Part shown: positions 51,217 to 63,894 of the stretch, piece after piece
Layout of the letters: the number at the start of each line of letters is the position of its first letter
Numbering within the stretch: the stretch's first letter is position 1
Assembly (NCBI GenBank): GCA_950295325.1
Contig: OX485803.1
Location: 1,304,001 to 1,368,000 of the forward strand
Direction: 5' to 3'
Source: Polytrichum commune
Lineage: Eukaryota > Streptophyta > Polytrichopsida > Polytrichales > Polytrichaceae
Length of the DNA stretch: 64,000 bases
Notes under the pieces: generated by a model
Databases searched by the model: none
What the model was told of the DNA's origin: nothing
What the model saw: the letters and a program-made list of their open reading frames with translations, nothing else
Program-made: the position numbers and the translations under genes

Positions 51217-53235
51217 GTGAAGCTGCCAACAAACTTTTAGCATGATGAATTTTGGGAAGGCACCACACTGACTTCCAGGCATATTGTGAGTCATGGCTCA
51301 TGAGTGCCCAAGTCCCAATTCTATGTATTTGGAATATTAGTCATTTGTGTTTTTCGGGGTTTATGTAATCGCTCTTATCTAAAGCTCGTAACTGGCCATG
51401 GTGAGAACTTATGAAATAATTGGTGCATGTTGAAACTCTAGACAAATTGATCATCTACTAAGACGAAAGTCTTGAATCCAACTTAAACATTGAAGAAAAC
51501 CCAAGGCAAATCACCAATTAACCCCTAAGTGCCCAAGCCTTTCGGAATGCACTTTTCCTAAGAAATATGTGCATGGCTTTAATACAATCCCCAATGGAGG
51601 AATTTGTCTTTTATCCAAAATCCAACCGTATAGATGTTTAAAGAACTTGTTTATTAGTATGCATACCAATTTTGAGACCGAGATTGCATAAGAGTTGTGA
51701 GATACAAACAGGAGAAATGTATACATTCTTTTTTTTGTATGCCGCCCCTCCCCACAATGTTGGTATGATTTGCTCATAAGTGTTTTTAGGAGTTTGAGGT
51801 GACATGAACAACTCCAACATGTGAAAGAATACGAAAATGTGATTCCAAAGACCCTATGTATGCATATAGAGCTATCCCAATCATTTCGCAATCCTCCTTG
51901 CAATTCTTGAAATGCATTTTCTTTATTTTAACACTTGACGATTTGATATTGCAAATTACTTCACATTGGTAATTGTGAATACTAATATTCAACGGTCAAA
52001 AATACGGAATTTTTTTACTCTTTCCACTACGACACTTTTCAAAAGAAATGAATAATGAGAACTCTTTGGATGTCAAAAACAAGTACAATAGTCCAATTAG
52101 CTGAAACATTGAGGAAATAGTAAAGCACTTTCTCCACCCATTCCCTACATCACGGACACATATGCCTTTGCGACCCTCTCTAAAATTGAATATTTACTCT
52201 TTTTGGTCAAAAATGCCTCAATCCAAAAGTTGCCCTTCCATACTGCCCGCCAAAAAAATTTACGCGGTCAAAGGAATTTTACCTGCCCACACACAAACGA
52301 GCCGAAATTTTTGATCAACCATATATGGTTGCTCGGGCACTTAGGGGTTAAGCGACTCGTCTTGGAAAAACTTCTTGTATGCGACCGGTTTTGCATGAAT
52401 CATCTTCAACCACAACTACATAAGGTACGTGGGTGTTATTCAGTTTGGTTTTCATGTTCTCCAACTTCTACCAACTAGATGTACACAACAAAACTTGTGT
52501 TGCATTAGGAAATCGACAATGGAGTATCAACAAAACTTGAATTAAACATCGAACCTCCCCTGATTTAGTTACAGTTATTGGAAGTGCAAGTTTGTTGATT
52601 CCTTAAGTGAATACATAAGTTGTCAAATCATGTTCACTATTGATGTAGGATAATAATTTTTTTGAAGAAGACGTAATCCAATCTCGTTTAAGCATGTGTG
52701 TTTTAAAGTGTTTGTCTTTATTTATTCTCACCTACCGACATGCCAATCAAACATAGGGGACTATACGAGCAAGAAAAGTAAGTGAATAACAACCACACAA
52801 CTTACTTGTAAGTGGAGTTATCCACATTGATCACAAGAAGTTTATTGGAGATTCATGCGCTTAAAATTGATGTGGGCCACACCAACGCCAATAAATGGTA
52901 TTTATACCATGGGGTGTACTAGGTTACCATTTACAAACCTGCTCCTACAAGTTCGTGGTTGAGAAAAGAATATCGGTTGATTCCCCACTAAGCGGAGATT
53001 CAATCAAAATCTTGAATTCTCATTCCATTGTCAATAATCTCCTTGAATAACAATTTATGCATCATGCAAGTTCCTATCATAACATTATTCAAGTCTAATG
53101 TGGGAAATAACAAGGAATATTTTGTATAATATTATCAATCCCACATAACATTGTTATGGATTTGAATAATGTTATGTTGTGTCTATGATTTTACCTCCCC
53201 TCATTATAGTAGATATCAGACAACAAGTTTTATCA
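51217..53235. other. Intergenic
   Basis: It contains an inverted copy of the 25640 repeat at about 52430-52570. The frames at 51511-51903 (minus) and 52203-52478 (plus) are unrecognised. No gene supported. Confidence 0.5.
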
Positions 53236-54108
53236 TTACACCGTTTATGGTGTTTCATGTCACATGTGTAATAGTGTCGCTTACCCTATTTTGAGGCGTT
53301 AGCTAGGTCTACACTACCATAGGTTACTAGCTGTCCCGACACAAAACGTAATTCTAAATATGTTTTTTGGATTTTCTGGAAAAGATATACATATTTTGTC
53401 AAATTTTTAGTAAATTATCGTACATGCTTGATAGAATATGGTAAAATTCGCACTCCACGCAAGACTATGTAATGATGATAATCCATTATAAGATAGTAGG
53501 TGGGGAAGGGGTTCACATTATAATTCAAGGTCATCTTAAGTCATTGCAAAGAATATGGGTTAAAATAAAATAGCAAGGTGATGTACTATACTAAATACTC
53601 GGTGTATGTCTTCAACTGTTTCTCTCGAGTTTATATATGCCACATGGATTGTGCCACCTAATATACGAAATGTGACTTATGTACTAAATCTCACAAATGG
53701 TGTGCACTTTGTGAACACCTTTTGCCAATCCATTGGGTATTAGTGACCAAGATCAAACTGAGATAAGGCTTGTAAGGAAAGCGTCAAAACTATCATTTTA
53801 GAGTGTCGGGCTGACTTTTGGCACTTCAAATAAATATCCAATAGAGGTATGTCGGATCGGCTATTTGCATGCGGTAATGATCAAGAACTTCACCGTTATT
53901 GTCACCTCGTGACACTTGGCATAAGTATGTTCAATAAAGTTATGAGGTGTGTACCTATGTCACACAATGGTCTACAAGTTGCCTAAAGTGTACACAAATG
54001 ACACTTGGGCATCACTATGATCAAGGATATCTTCCGCTTGGATACTAAAATGCAAAACCATCATCTCAAGTATCCCAATGTGCTACGCCAAATACCATAA
54101 TGTAGATA
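53236..54108 (+). repeat. Dispersed repeat, CACTACACC family, copy 2, with insertion
   Basis: The left part (53236-53335) and the right part (from about 53875) align with copies 1 and 3. About 540 bp between them have no counterpart there and look inserted. No terminal repeats are evident on the insert. Confidence 0.6.
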
Positions 54109-55658
54109 AAAATTTTTTTATCTAAAATTGTTAATTGGTTTAATGACAAGGTTATGGTAAATATTGGGGGGCCACATCAAAATCAATGGGAGGTAATAAT
54201 GTGTCTGCACGTTATAATTTCACCCACATTATTTGGAAAATGTGGAGAGTAATATGAAGCTTGTATGTGGAGCACAGTTCTTAAGATATGCACCAAAATA
54301 TGCTATGTTGTACTAAAACTATAATTTGTTTTGGTCAAATGTTCAAAAGTAATAGCAAAGTGTTGTTTAAATTGGATTTTTTTTTCATGGTAAATTTCGT
54401 TGTTGTGTTAGATACTCAAAACAAAATACCAAGATGAGATCTTTAGGCCTTATCATTAAAGGACATATTGATAAACATATGGCTAATTTGTATTTTGGAT
54501 GTATATTTCATGACCTTAAATATTTTAAAGTTGATTGTTTATTTTTGCATATTCCTAGAACTCGTCATGAATTTGACGACATCACCAACATTTTTTTGGC
54601 AGGGAACCATCAATTTAATGCAATTTTATCGTTTTAAGGCAAAATGTAGACAATCACTTGTTCAATATCGCCTACTTGCACACCACTTGCACGATCTTCT
54701 AAATGTGAAGACTTTTCTTGAAATTACTTTTTTGGGAACATAAATTGATTGGATTTGCAATGAATACTTTTTTAAATGTTTATTATACTTTTATTCACAA
54801 AGTCTAAAGTTAGTATATAATTTTGAATCGCTTTTAGTTGAATCAAGAGTTGTCCACTTTATTGTGCTTGCACCCATGAGCTAGAGTTGGATACTATTAG
54901 CATGCAAATGTGATATGATATGGGGTTGGCTTTGAACTCACATGGTAAACTCCCTTGTAGACATGCCCATATTATTTGTGGTTTCAATACAAGTTGTGTC
55001 AATGTTAATGTGGATAGTGTATATGTGTGTGTGTCATATGATATAGTGGGTATCAATATTAGTGCAAGTTTCAAATTACACGTTTTGATATCCACACCAA
55101 TCTTGGGTAATCTTTCATGACATCTACGATGGAGGAGACAAGGGAGGGTGAAAATGCAAAGAAATGTTATATTTCGTGTTGGTTTTTAGTTCAATCCGAA
55201 TTGAAACCCTAGTATCAGACTGAGACCTCATTCTAGTACGCATAAACCCATTCAAAATATATCAATAACAATCGTGGGAGGAAGCTCGGGAAGGTTACTT
55301 TGTGCACATTAAGAAACTATGCGTGGTCAAAGTTTGCTACCCGTATATCATATGCTATAAATCATTTCGAAAATCATGATTTTTGGCTATACATATAAAA
55401 CCTACTTGGGGAGGGAGGGAGAAACGGTTTCACAAGTCCTCCACCCTTTCCCCCGGTCGATTTTGTGAATTGAAATCCACCACTCCTCCAAAATTATGTA
55501 GTGTAACTACCATGAATTTGCAACCTTAGTGGCCTTTTTATTCAAATACAATGCTTAACGGCACAATAAGCATGTGCATTTCATCCAATTATCAGCTAAT
55601 CAATGTTGTAGAAATTTACAAGCACGTGCTTGACACCCACACTAATTCCCCTAATTTA
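54109..55658. other. Intergenic
   Basis: The frame at 54434-54743 is open but unrecognised. AT-rich; no RNA or element ends seen. Confidence 0.5.
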
Positions 55659-56029
55659 GGGTTGGTTCACACGGGGTGCCAAGTCCCAAGTCCGAAGTCA
55701 CCTGAGGTGAATCCATGCAATGTTGACCATTGAGATCATGGAAGTTGGGACTTGCCACTTCACACAGGGTCCCAAGTCCCAAGTCCCAACTATGACATGG
55801 ATGCCTACATGGCAACACTTTTTGGAGGCGAGGCTTGGGACTTGTGTTGAGAGTTGGGTCGAATAAAAAGTTAGATCCACCTCTCAACCCAAGTCCCATG
55901 AATATTTTTGCATTAAATAATCAAGATATGATTTCAATGATATTTAACCATATTTTAATGATCGCTTAAGGCTCACAAGTTGGGGCCTTGCCTCCATGTT
56001 GGGACTTAGGACCCCGTGTCAACCGGCCC
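55659..56029. mobile_element. Second Harbinger-type MITE family, GGGTTGGTTCACACGGGG
   Basis: A 371 bp element has left end GGGTTGGTTCACACGGGGTG and, inverted from the right, GGGCCGGTTGACACGGGGTC. The inverted match runs on into AAGTCCC. TTA flanks both sides exactly (55656-55658, 56030-56032). The interior repeats CAAGTCCCAAGTCC. Its ends differ from the GGGCCACTTCAC family. Confidence 0.8.
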
Positions 56030-56032
56030 TTA

Positions 56033-57450
56033 TTGTTAACATCTCATGCGAACATAGCTACTAGGTCGTTGCAACCTATGTGGACTCTTCGTATTACAAT
56101 CTAGTGCAAATTTGTAACTATAGCATTTGCATGTCATCCAAGCTTGGTTACACTTCAACAAAGAATTGGAAAGCTCATGACAATGTATGACGCCAAGGCT
56201 AATTGCTCCCCCAAAATCATTGGGGCTCACACTAAATAGAGAATCAATGTATCTTCATCCAACTATGACTCTAGTTGGACCCCTATTTAAGTTTAGTGCA
56301 TGTCAGTGAATATCTATATAGATGCATGTGAATGTCATACAAAGATTGGTTGGTCAGCTTTAGAGCACCCTTACAACACCCTCACTAACTACACCCACTA
56401 GACTAGTGTGACCGACACTAACGGCCATAACCGATGTAAGTTGGGTACCATGAAATTGCGGTCCAACTAGAGGACACGACAAAACACAACGACCATGTGT
56501 TGGACACCTGCAAACACTAATTTAATAGACGGGTTGTCTACTTTGTTAAAATTCATCTTTGAATTGACAAGATGGGTTTAGACTCTAGAGTGTCGGTAAT
56601 GGGAATGTGGGGTCATGTTCTTACCACATGTAACATTTGATAACAAGAGCACTCCCTCCCCAAATGACCCACATTAATTTACAAAGGTGGGTCCATGCGA
56701 AGGTGAATTCTAGTTGGATGCTCATTCAAATTTAGGGCAAGCATGTGAGAATAGGCATGCAAATACCATTTGATGATTTGTCGGTCAACCTTCAAGCAAC
56801 TAAACAACACCTTTGGAACAACCACAATTGACTTCCCCCCCTATTGATGAATAGTGTGGGTCACATGAAATCAAATATGTAGTGTAATGTATTCAAGAAG
56901 GCATGATGATAAATCAACACCATATTCAAAGCCCAAGAATAAGAGTACCTGCAATTCCCATGCCACGAATTGGGTCGAGAGTTCTATTTGTCACATGATA
57001 TGAATGTACCTCCCAATGACATCCATCCAACATACAAAACTTGATCCTTGTACTTTTTCTTAAACGTTTTCACTAGACTAATCCATACTATCTATAGACA
57101 ATACCGATGTCAAGTCAACTAAAACAAGTAATGTATAGACTACATACTATAGAAGGATTTTATGTTGGATGAATTATGAGAGGTACACTCGTATGTGATC
57201 ATCCCCTCTTGCCTAAAATCGGCATCTAAATGTAATCCAAGTCTTAGGACTAGTTGGTCAACCTTGGGCAACTAAAAAAAATACTTATACAAACTTCACA
57301 CTAGTCCCCCCCCCCACTCCCTAAACTAAGTTGGCCAAGGCTAGACACCCACCCTTTGAGTTGGGCCCCACCAACATCACCCAAGGTGAGAACACAATCA
57401 TTCATATTACAACACGACCCATGAATTAGCATTAGGGACCCCAAATTATT
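56033..57450. other. Intergenic
   Basis: A C10 run lies at 57306-57315. No gene or element recognised. Confidence 0.5.
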
Positions 57451-57851
57451 CTACACCGTTTATGGAGTTTAGAGTCACATATGTAATAGTGTCACTTACC
57501 CTATCTTGAGGTGTATGTTAAGTTACACTAATGATCAACAACTTCACCATTAGTGTCACCTCATGACATTGGGTGTTCAAGTGCGCTTACTAATATCTTG
57601 GCATGAGTATGTTCAACAATGTTATGATATGTATGGATGTGTCACATTATGGTCTACAAGTTGACCAAGAAGTGTACACAAATGACACTTGGCATTGGTA
57701 TCCTCAAGACCATCTTCCTCTTGCATACCAAAACGTAAACACATGACACTTGCCATTATTATACTCAAGAATATCCTCCCCTTTGCATACTGAAACACAA
57801 AACTTTCATCTCAAGTATCCCAACGTGCTACACTAAATGGACAACGTGGAT
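57451..57851 (+). repeat. Dispersed repeat, CACTACACC family, copy 3
   Basis: An uninterrupted copy, close to 44478-44886 and to the two outer parts of 53236-54108. Confidence 0.65.
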
Positions 57852-57970
57852 ATTTTTTCACTTAAAAAAGTTACTTGTGTTGATGACTAGGATCATATTG
57901 ACAATGAGTGGACATGACACTTTGAGACCATCTAGTTTAGGCCCTTCGCAAATACTGTACATGACACTAA

Positions 57971-58444
57971 GGGCCACTTCACACACAAGCTGAGGGTCCG
58001 TGACCAATTCACTTCAAGCACTCTCATTGGTGGAAAAGGTCGGAGCTGGTCCATGTTCACTTCACACTATGATTAAGGGACCAACAAAGTAAGTGAATGC
58101 AAGATGGATGTGAAGTCTACATGGATTCCTACATGGCATCAAATGGATCGTGTTTCAAGATCACTTGGATTATTTTCAAAAACCACCTCTTGGAGATAGG
58201 TCTAACACAAGACTGAGAGACCCTTTCACTCCGAAATCTCACAATTGTTGATTTATTATATTTTATCATATGTGAGGACCCTGCATGAATAGAAATTTAT
58301 CGAAATATTAGTTGGTTGAGGGCCCGGTCACATATGGAGGGCCCGTGACCACCCTGCATGATTTCGGCAGTGATTTGGGACGGCCTTTGGACACTTCTTT
58401 TGGGCTCTCGTAGTTTCTTGGTCACGGCGCTTGGCTTGTGGCCC
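57971..58444 (+). mobile_element. Harbinger-type MITE, family GGGCCACTTCAC, subfamily B
   Basis: A 474 bp element has an intact left end GGGCCACTTCACACACAAGC and a right end shortened to GGCTTGTGGCCC. Flanks are TAA on both sides (57968-57970, 58445-58447). It is closest to 23085-23580. It sits about 0.5 kb before the inferred leader of the U-box gene. Confidence 0.83.
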
Positions 58445-58630
58445 TAAATCCCATAAGCGCTGTAACTTAGTGGGACTCAGCAAAACACGGTGGCAAGTGA
58501 TGACGAACATTACTTACCATATTCAACACCGGGGAATGCGTGTGCAATTCTGACGCCAGGAATAAGGTTAGGGGAATTGCGGAGGCGAATCTAATTTGGA
58601 GCGATGAATGATGACAGCTACATTGACATG

Positions 58631-58861
58631 TTAGCACACAACAGATATCTCCAAACAACATAAGTTAGTCGGAGACTGCAGGCTACTGACTCGGTGCAGG
58701 AATCCCAAAAATTCGGTGATTCCAAAATACCTCACCCCACCCCACTCCACCACACCCAAAGTCCAAGTGCTGCCGCTTGCGCGCGCGTTGTCGATGTGGA
58801 CCTGGACTTCGGAACATGACAGTGCGGCTTCAGCCAGCTTTCTGCATCCTTCCCCCGCCAT
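58631..58861 (-). other. Possible divergent first exon or chance frame
   Basis: On the minus strand an ATG at 58861 opens MAGEGCRKLAEAALSCSEVQ. A plausible donor (GGTGAG|GTATTT) lies about 130 bp downstream, and a strong-looking donor (ATATG|GTAAGT) appears near 58512. It is more GC-rich than its surroundings and divergent to the U-box leader. I recognise no family. Confidence 0.28.
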
Positions 58862-58899
58862 AACTTAGCTCTCTATTTACCTCCTTAACGCAACTTTCC

Positions 58900-59550
58900 C
58901 ACTTTCCATCCCCTCCCTCCCGCCCCTGATCCAAGTCCCAGCTCGGACCTCGCTGGCAGTGATTCACTTCCAGCGATGTAACATAAGGTCGGATTATTGT
59001 TCGCTGCTGCTTCTGTAGATTCGTCGGATGTGGGTTAATTGTAGGAATAAAGTGGGTTAACTGGGGGAATTTTACTGCTGTTCAGGTCTTGATCTTCCAC
59101 GGCTCATCGGAGGGTAGTCGAGGAGAGAATCTCTAAGAAGTTGCACTGCTCAACAACTACGAGGAACTATTATTATTACTAATGTCGGTGTTGATCGGTG
59201 AAGGAGCACTCCACGTGATTTTGCATCTTGCTGGGCGGTGATTCAGAGATGGAAGATGTGAGTTTTGGAAGATGTGAGTAGACTTTGCGGGTTGAGGTGT
59301 GGGAGGGATTGTTATTTTTTATTATGTGATTTTGATCGATGGAAAGAAGGAGGAGGATCAGGATGAGGAGTTGAATAATGGAGTTTATGTAGGAAGGAAC
59401 AGCAGGTCGCCTGCGGTACCTAAACATTTTTGTTGGTGAATCATACAGCAGTTTAAGGGGCAACAGGAATAATATGTTGTGGAGGGTAGCTGGGTTTGCT
59501 TAAAGGACGATCTTAGTATACGAACATCATCATCATCATCATCTTCGTAG
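58900..59550 (+). promoter_or_regulatory. Probable promoter and first leader exon of the U-box gene
   Basis: The stretch is pyrimidine-rich, then more GC-balanced than the flanks. It ends in a CAT repeat (59525-59542) and a donor-like TAG|GTATCT at 59550. No clear TATA box. The assignment rests on position and composition only. Confidence 0.4.
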
Positions 59551-62500
59551 GTATCTTCAACCTTCTAAGAACTGCCATCTGTTTCTCCATTTTAAGATTT
59601 TTAAGTAGCCATTGTAGGGATTATTTTAAATGATAATCTCAAAATCTAGGAGTCGTGACTTTACACAAGTGAAGAACAATTGAGTGTTGACAGGATTTGG
59701 TGGTAAAATCAAAGTTCCTGAGTGAAATGTTTGGTCTTTGAGCGATTTGAGCACGACTGATTGTGTGAGTAGGACTGCTAGAAGTGAGTCTCACTTCCAC
59801 TCTGGTAATGGCGCTGTGAGCGCAAAACCCAGAACCACTTTCATTTTTTCAAAACCCTCCAACACCACCGCTAATGTAAACCCAAACCTTAGAAACCTCA
59901 TGAACATATACTGTCATCCAATATTGAGGTTTTGAGGTTGGGGTTGAGATTTGGGGTGGGCTTGCTCATAGGGAAGTGATTTAAGTTTCTTCAAATGTTT
60001 GAATCCTCAGTTGCTCGTTCTCTTTGCATTCATGATCACCGACTATAGTAGGATCCTCTGATCCTCTTAACTACCACAAAAACCTTTGAGATCTTGTGCA
60101 TTGTGGGGGTTACAGACGTACAAAATTGAGTTTCTATTAAGATTGGCCTTGCCCTCAAACCCCAAAATTCCCAGCCTAACTAGTCCAGTGCCTCTGGGTT
60201 ACTGAGCAGATAATCCGTGTATAAGACTCTGGAGCTATGATTTTGGGGAGAGGGCAATATTAGGAACTCGTTTCTGGTTCATAGAATACCAGCTTTTGAC
60301 GACGCAATCCATCCCTTTGGAAGTCACCATTGCATTTTGAGACAAGCTCAAGGAATTACACAAGGGCTGAAGATGATGATGGGGGGATGAATAGCAGAGA
60401 TATTAATTGCTAGCAAGGGGCTAGACAGTTTCCTTGCATGATTAAAATTGACTGTACAGTGATCCTCTTACGGTAGGGTGCTCTCTGAATTCAACGCTTG
60501 GGATCTAGGTGATTACAAAAACCGCTGTGAAATGATTCTGGAAGCCCTTAGGGTAGCTGGAAATGTTCACTAGCCATGGGCATTCTGCGCAATTTTCTCT
60601 GGGTAGAGTTGCCCTTAGTGTCTTGAGGTAGGTCACTGGTAACCTAGCATGCGAATTCTACGGTATGGAGCGAGTAGGGTTTGCAAAGGCCAAACGGTTT
60701 CCCTCAATTCTGAAACCATAGTAAAATCAAATTAATGAAAGGTTAGGTTAAGAAATTGCAGATTGGCAGCTAAGGAAGAATTAGGGCATTCTGGAGTAGT
60801 TTGAGTTTAGTATCAGGTCCATCGATCACCCAAAACATTATTACCATGCTATATATTGTTATAGCCTAGATCAGCACGGGTGGTAAACAGGACAAGGGAG
60901 GTATTGTTGAGTACAAGCCAACAAAGCTGGAAAGACTTTGCATAATGTTTTTTGCCATTTGGCGAATTGCTGAAAATCATCAGTGGGAGATATTTTGATG
61001 CACGATGTCATAGGTGTTCTGTATAAATCGGAGGAATTATTCTTCGTCTCCTTATTGACGAGCCTGCATGACCTGTGGTGAATTTAAAACTAGTGCATGT
61101 AGTGTCCTCTGGATTCTGTGTGCATCTTGTTTATTTCTCACCTGCTAGAAATCTGACTCCTATGTGGTGCATTCAGAGCGCATAGGCCGCTGGAACCATG
61201 GTCATGGCCGAACTACCTGCAATGATATTGGGCTTTAAGGGTGTGTTTTTAGTGACCTGCTCAAGATGCCTTGAGGGAGTCTGGAGGTGCTGGCTCTGAA
61301 GGGTGATCTCATATTGAGGATTCGGCCTTCATAGGTGCAAATCCTCCTTTCCAAGATCATTGCCATTGCAGGTGAATGGCAGAGCCTGGATGATTTCAGA
61401 TCTCCACTCTTGTTTTGGGATGAGTTCAGTGAAGTGGACATTTCTCCTGTCCTTGAGCATGTGATTTGGAGTTCATATTTCGTAAGCATTGTGTATTACA
61501 AAGATTCAAAGGGTTCCAATATCTGAGTGATCAACATAAGACTGTCAATCTGGATCTGAGACAACACAACCATGATTACCTACGACCTGAAATTTTGCAA
61601 GTAGCCCCCTGAAAATTGTTACTCATCTACGAGCCTTTTTAGCTCTTCAGCTGGCCATTAAAATTTCACCCCAACCATCATGATTGCCACACACTAAAAT
61701 TAATTTCAAACTTGACATTATGCCAGGTGGCGCTCATCAACTCAATTCCCCCGTCCTTGATATCTGCACATTCTGGATTTAGTGTTCCAAGTGTCTAATT
61801 AGAGACAACTATGGCTGATAAAGCAATGATGTTAACAAGTTTTTTAAAGAATGTTGGAGGTTGGAAGAGTGCTTTTAAGCAAGTTTGATTGGGGAGGTTT
61901 GTTATCAAGTGAACTGGTGATACACAATATCAATCGCAAGTTTCTAGTTTTTTGGAGGCTAGGATTATTACATTATATGATTTATCAGCTATTGTAGTGT
62001 GATCATTAGTTATTTGGCGAGAATCAAAACCAGTATGTCAAACACTTGTCCAATTGTCAAATTGTAACGATTTGACGTTAGCCCAAATGACGTCAACAAC
62101 AATTGAGATAACGACCTTCAAGAATTTGTTATCAGAGTCAATAACTATTTTGTGAAGTGTTTCTGATTCTACGAGGGAGGCTCTATACTAAAAGCACATA
62201 GGTGGAACGAAAGTGAATTGATTTTTGTGAAGTGATGCACATATCAACTATGACATCAACCAACAAATAAGTCAAGCTTGCTAGACGTATTTGATAGCTA
62301 GTTGTTTTCATTAGTGATTTTACCTAATAAAGTTCGTATAAAACTTGCTGTGCTATGGAACAAATTGTAGCATGGCTTACTACCATGCTTGATTTATGAA
62401 AGCCGTGGTGAAAGGTTTGAAGGACATTGGAATGGCACTAGTACGTTCTGTTTGGTCCAACCCAATCATCTAAATCTGTTATTCAGTGCAACAGTCATAG

Positions 62501-62977
62501 CTACAACAGTCATATCAAATATCTGATGAGCTCAGCCTTTAATACAATTATCTAGTACAAGGAATACTTCATCCTCTCTAGTACCATTTCTCTTGACAGT
62601 GAGATTTAAATTTGGATTACCATGGTGTTTGTTGTATCGCTTGAGGAAGTGTCATTGCTCACCTGCACTTGCGATACATCGAATTTAAAGCCCAGTAGTT
62701 GTGCACAGTACAATACACTTGTGTGCTTGCATGTGGTTGGTTTTTCTTAAGCATGTGCACGAGGAGTGACATGAAAAAATCACGGATGCTATTGTATATG
62801 TATGGCGTTGGAATGTTTTCAATGCAGCAACCTGCATCTGAGTCTTGAACTGCCATACTTCATAGTGTTGCCAAAGAGAGAATATATCTACGCAGTTAGG
62901 CTGTTGGGGTACTGGTTGAAGGTTTTATCCTTGAGATTTTGAATACTAAAAGAATCAAGCTTCCTACTGTTTTGCAG
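59551..62977 (+). other. Probable leader intron of the U-box gene
   Basis: About 3.4 kb with no recognised coding exon, ending in TTTTGCAG at 62977. Short frames at 59738, 61235 (minus) and 61335 are unremarkable. Further leader exons inside it cannot be excluded. Confidence 0.4.
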
Positions 62978-63117
62978 ACGGTGGTGCCACAAAAGCTTGA
63001 GTAGATTTGCCAAACCGAGCCGTTGTATCATGCCAATGGCTGAACAAAGGACACATAATTTCTTCATCTCTGATCTACTAGCGTAGTTTCCACAGGCTAG
63101 TATATTATAACATCAGG

Positions 63118-63276
63118 ATGGATGCTGCACAGGCAGCTGGAGCAGATGTAGACTCCTCTCCAAATCCCACGATCGACCTGTCCAAAATTGAAAACAACTC
63201 CGGCTTCCTAAGTGACATACAGGATGGAGTAGAGCCTTATGACTTGCACATGGTGGATTTTACTGGAAGCATCAGC

Positions 63277-63307
<31 letters not shown>

Positions 63308-63894
63308 GCGGCAGCAGCAGCAGCAAGTATACTTCATACTCTGCAAATGGTCAGCCTAGCCCCTCCGACCCTGAAGGTAATAGTAATTCGACCATTCCCA
63401 GTCACTGGAGTTACCGAAGACTGGAGCCTCTGTACGAAGCATTTATGTGTCCCTTGACTAAGCAGCTCATGCGGGACCCTGTAACCCTAGAGAGTGGCCA
63501 AACGTTTGAGAGGTCAGCCATCGAGCGGTACTTGAAAGAGTGCGAGGATGCAGGGAAAGACAAAACTTGCCCAATTACGGGGCAGCTGGTGACTAGTCCC
63601 CCGAAGCCTAGCATTGCCCTTCGCAACACCATTGAGGAGTGGATCTCCCGCAATGAGCAGGCGAGGATTGACATTGCACTCACCCTTCTGAGTGCGGAGG
63701 CGTCCGAGAATGATGTGTTGTATGGTCTGAAGGATCTGCAGGTGCTCAGCCGGAGGAGTAGGGTGCTTAAGTGTAAGATCCGGAATGCAGGTCTCATTCC
63801 TCTCATTGTGGATCGGCTGAAGAATGGGAAGGAGGCCCGGCTTCGTGCACTTGTCACATTGCGCACCCTTGCTGAAGATGATGAAGACAACAAG
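63118..63894 (+). CDS. U-box/ARM E3 ubiquitin ligase, PUB43/44 (SAUL1)-like, first coding exon
   Basis: The ATG at 63118 opens 259 codons up to a phase-0 donor (AACAAG|GTGATC) at 63894; the rest lies beyond the window. Without splicing the frame would stop at 63924 after a nonsense tail, so an intron is expected. Residues 54-63 are ten asparagines (AAC repeat), followed by a serine tract. The U-box spans about 104-178 (EPLYEAFMCPLTKQLMRDPV, then SGQTFERSAIE, TCPITG, and SIALRNTIEEW). Residues about 180-259 begin helical ARM-type repeats (NAGLIPLIVDRLK, ARLRALVTLRTLAED). The U-box recruits E2 and the ARM part selects substrates; relatives act in immunity and senescence, often at the plasma membrane. 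The whole protein should be near 800 residues. Subfamily assignment comes from the U-box/ARM text. Confidence 0.93.
63277..63327 (+). repeat. In-frame AAC and AGC microsatellites
   Basis: Ten AAC codons (63277-63306) are followed by AGC/GGC codons, giving poly-Asn then Ser-rich residues in the disordered N-terminus of the U-box protein. Confidence 0.92.

Noticed and set aside
55651-55899. Two overlapping minus-strand frames of 60-82 codons
   Set aside because: They lie inside the TTA-flanked MITE and arise from its repeated CAAGTCCC words.
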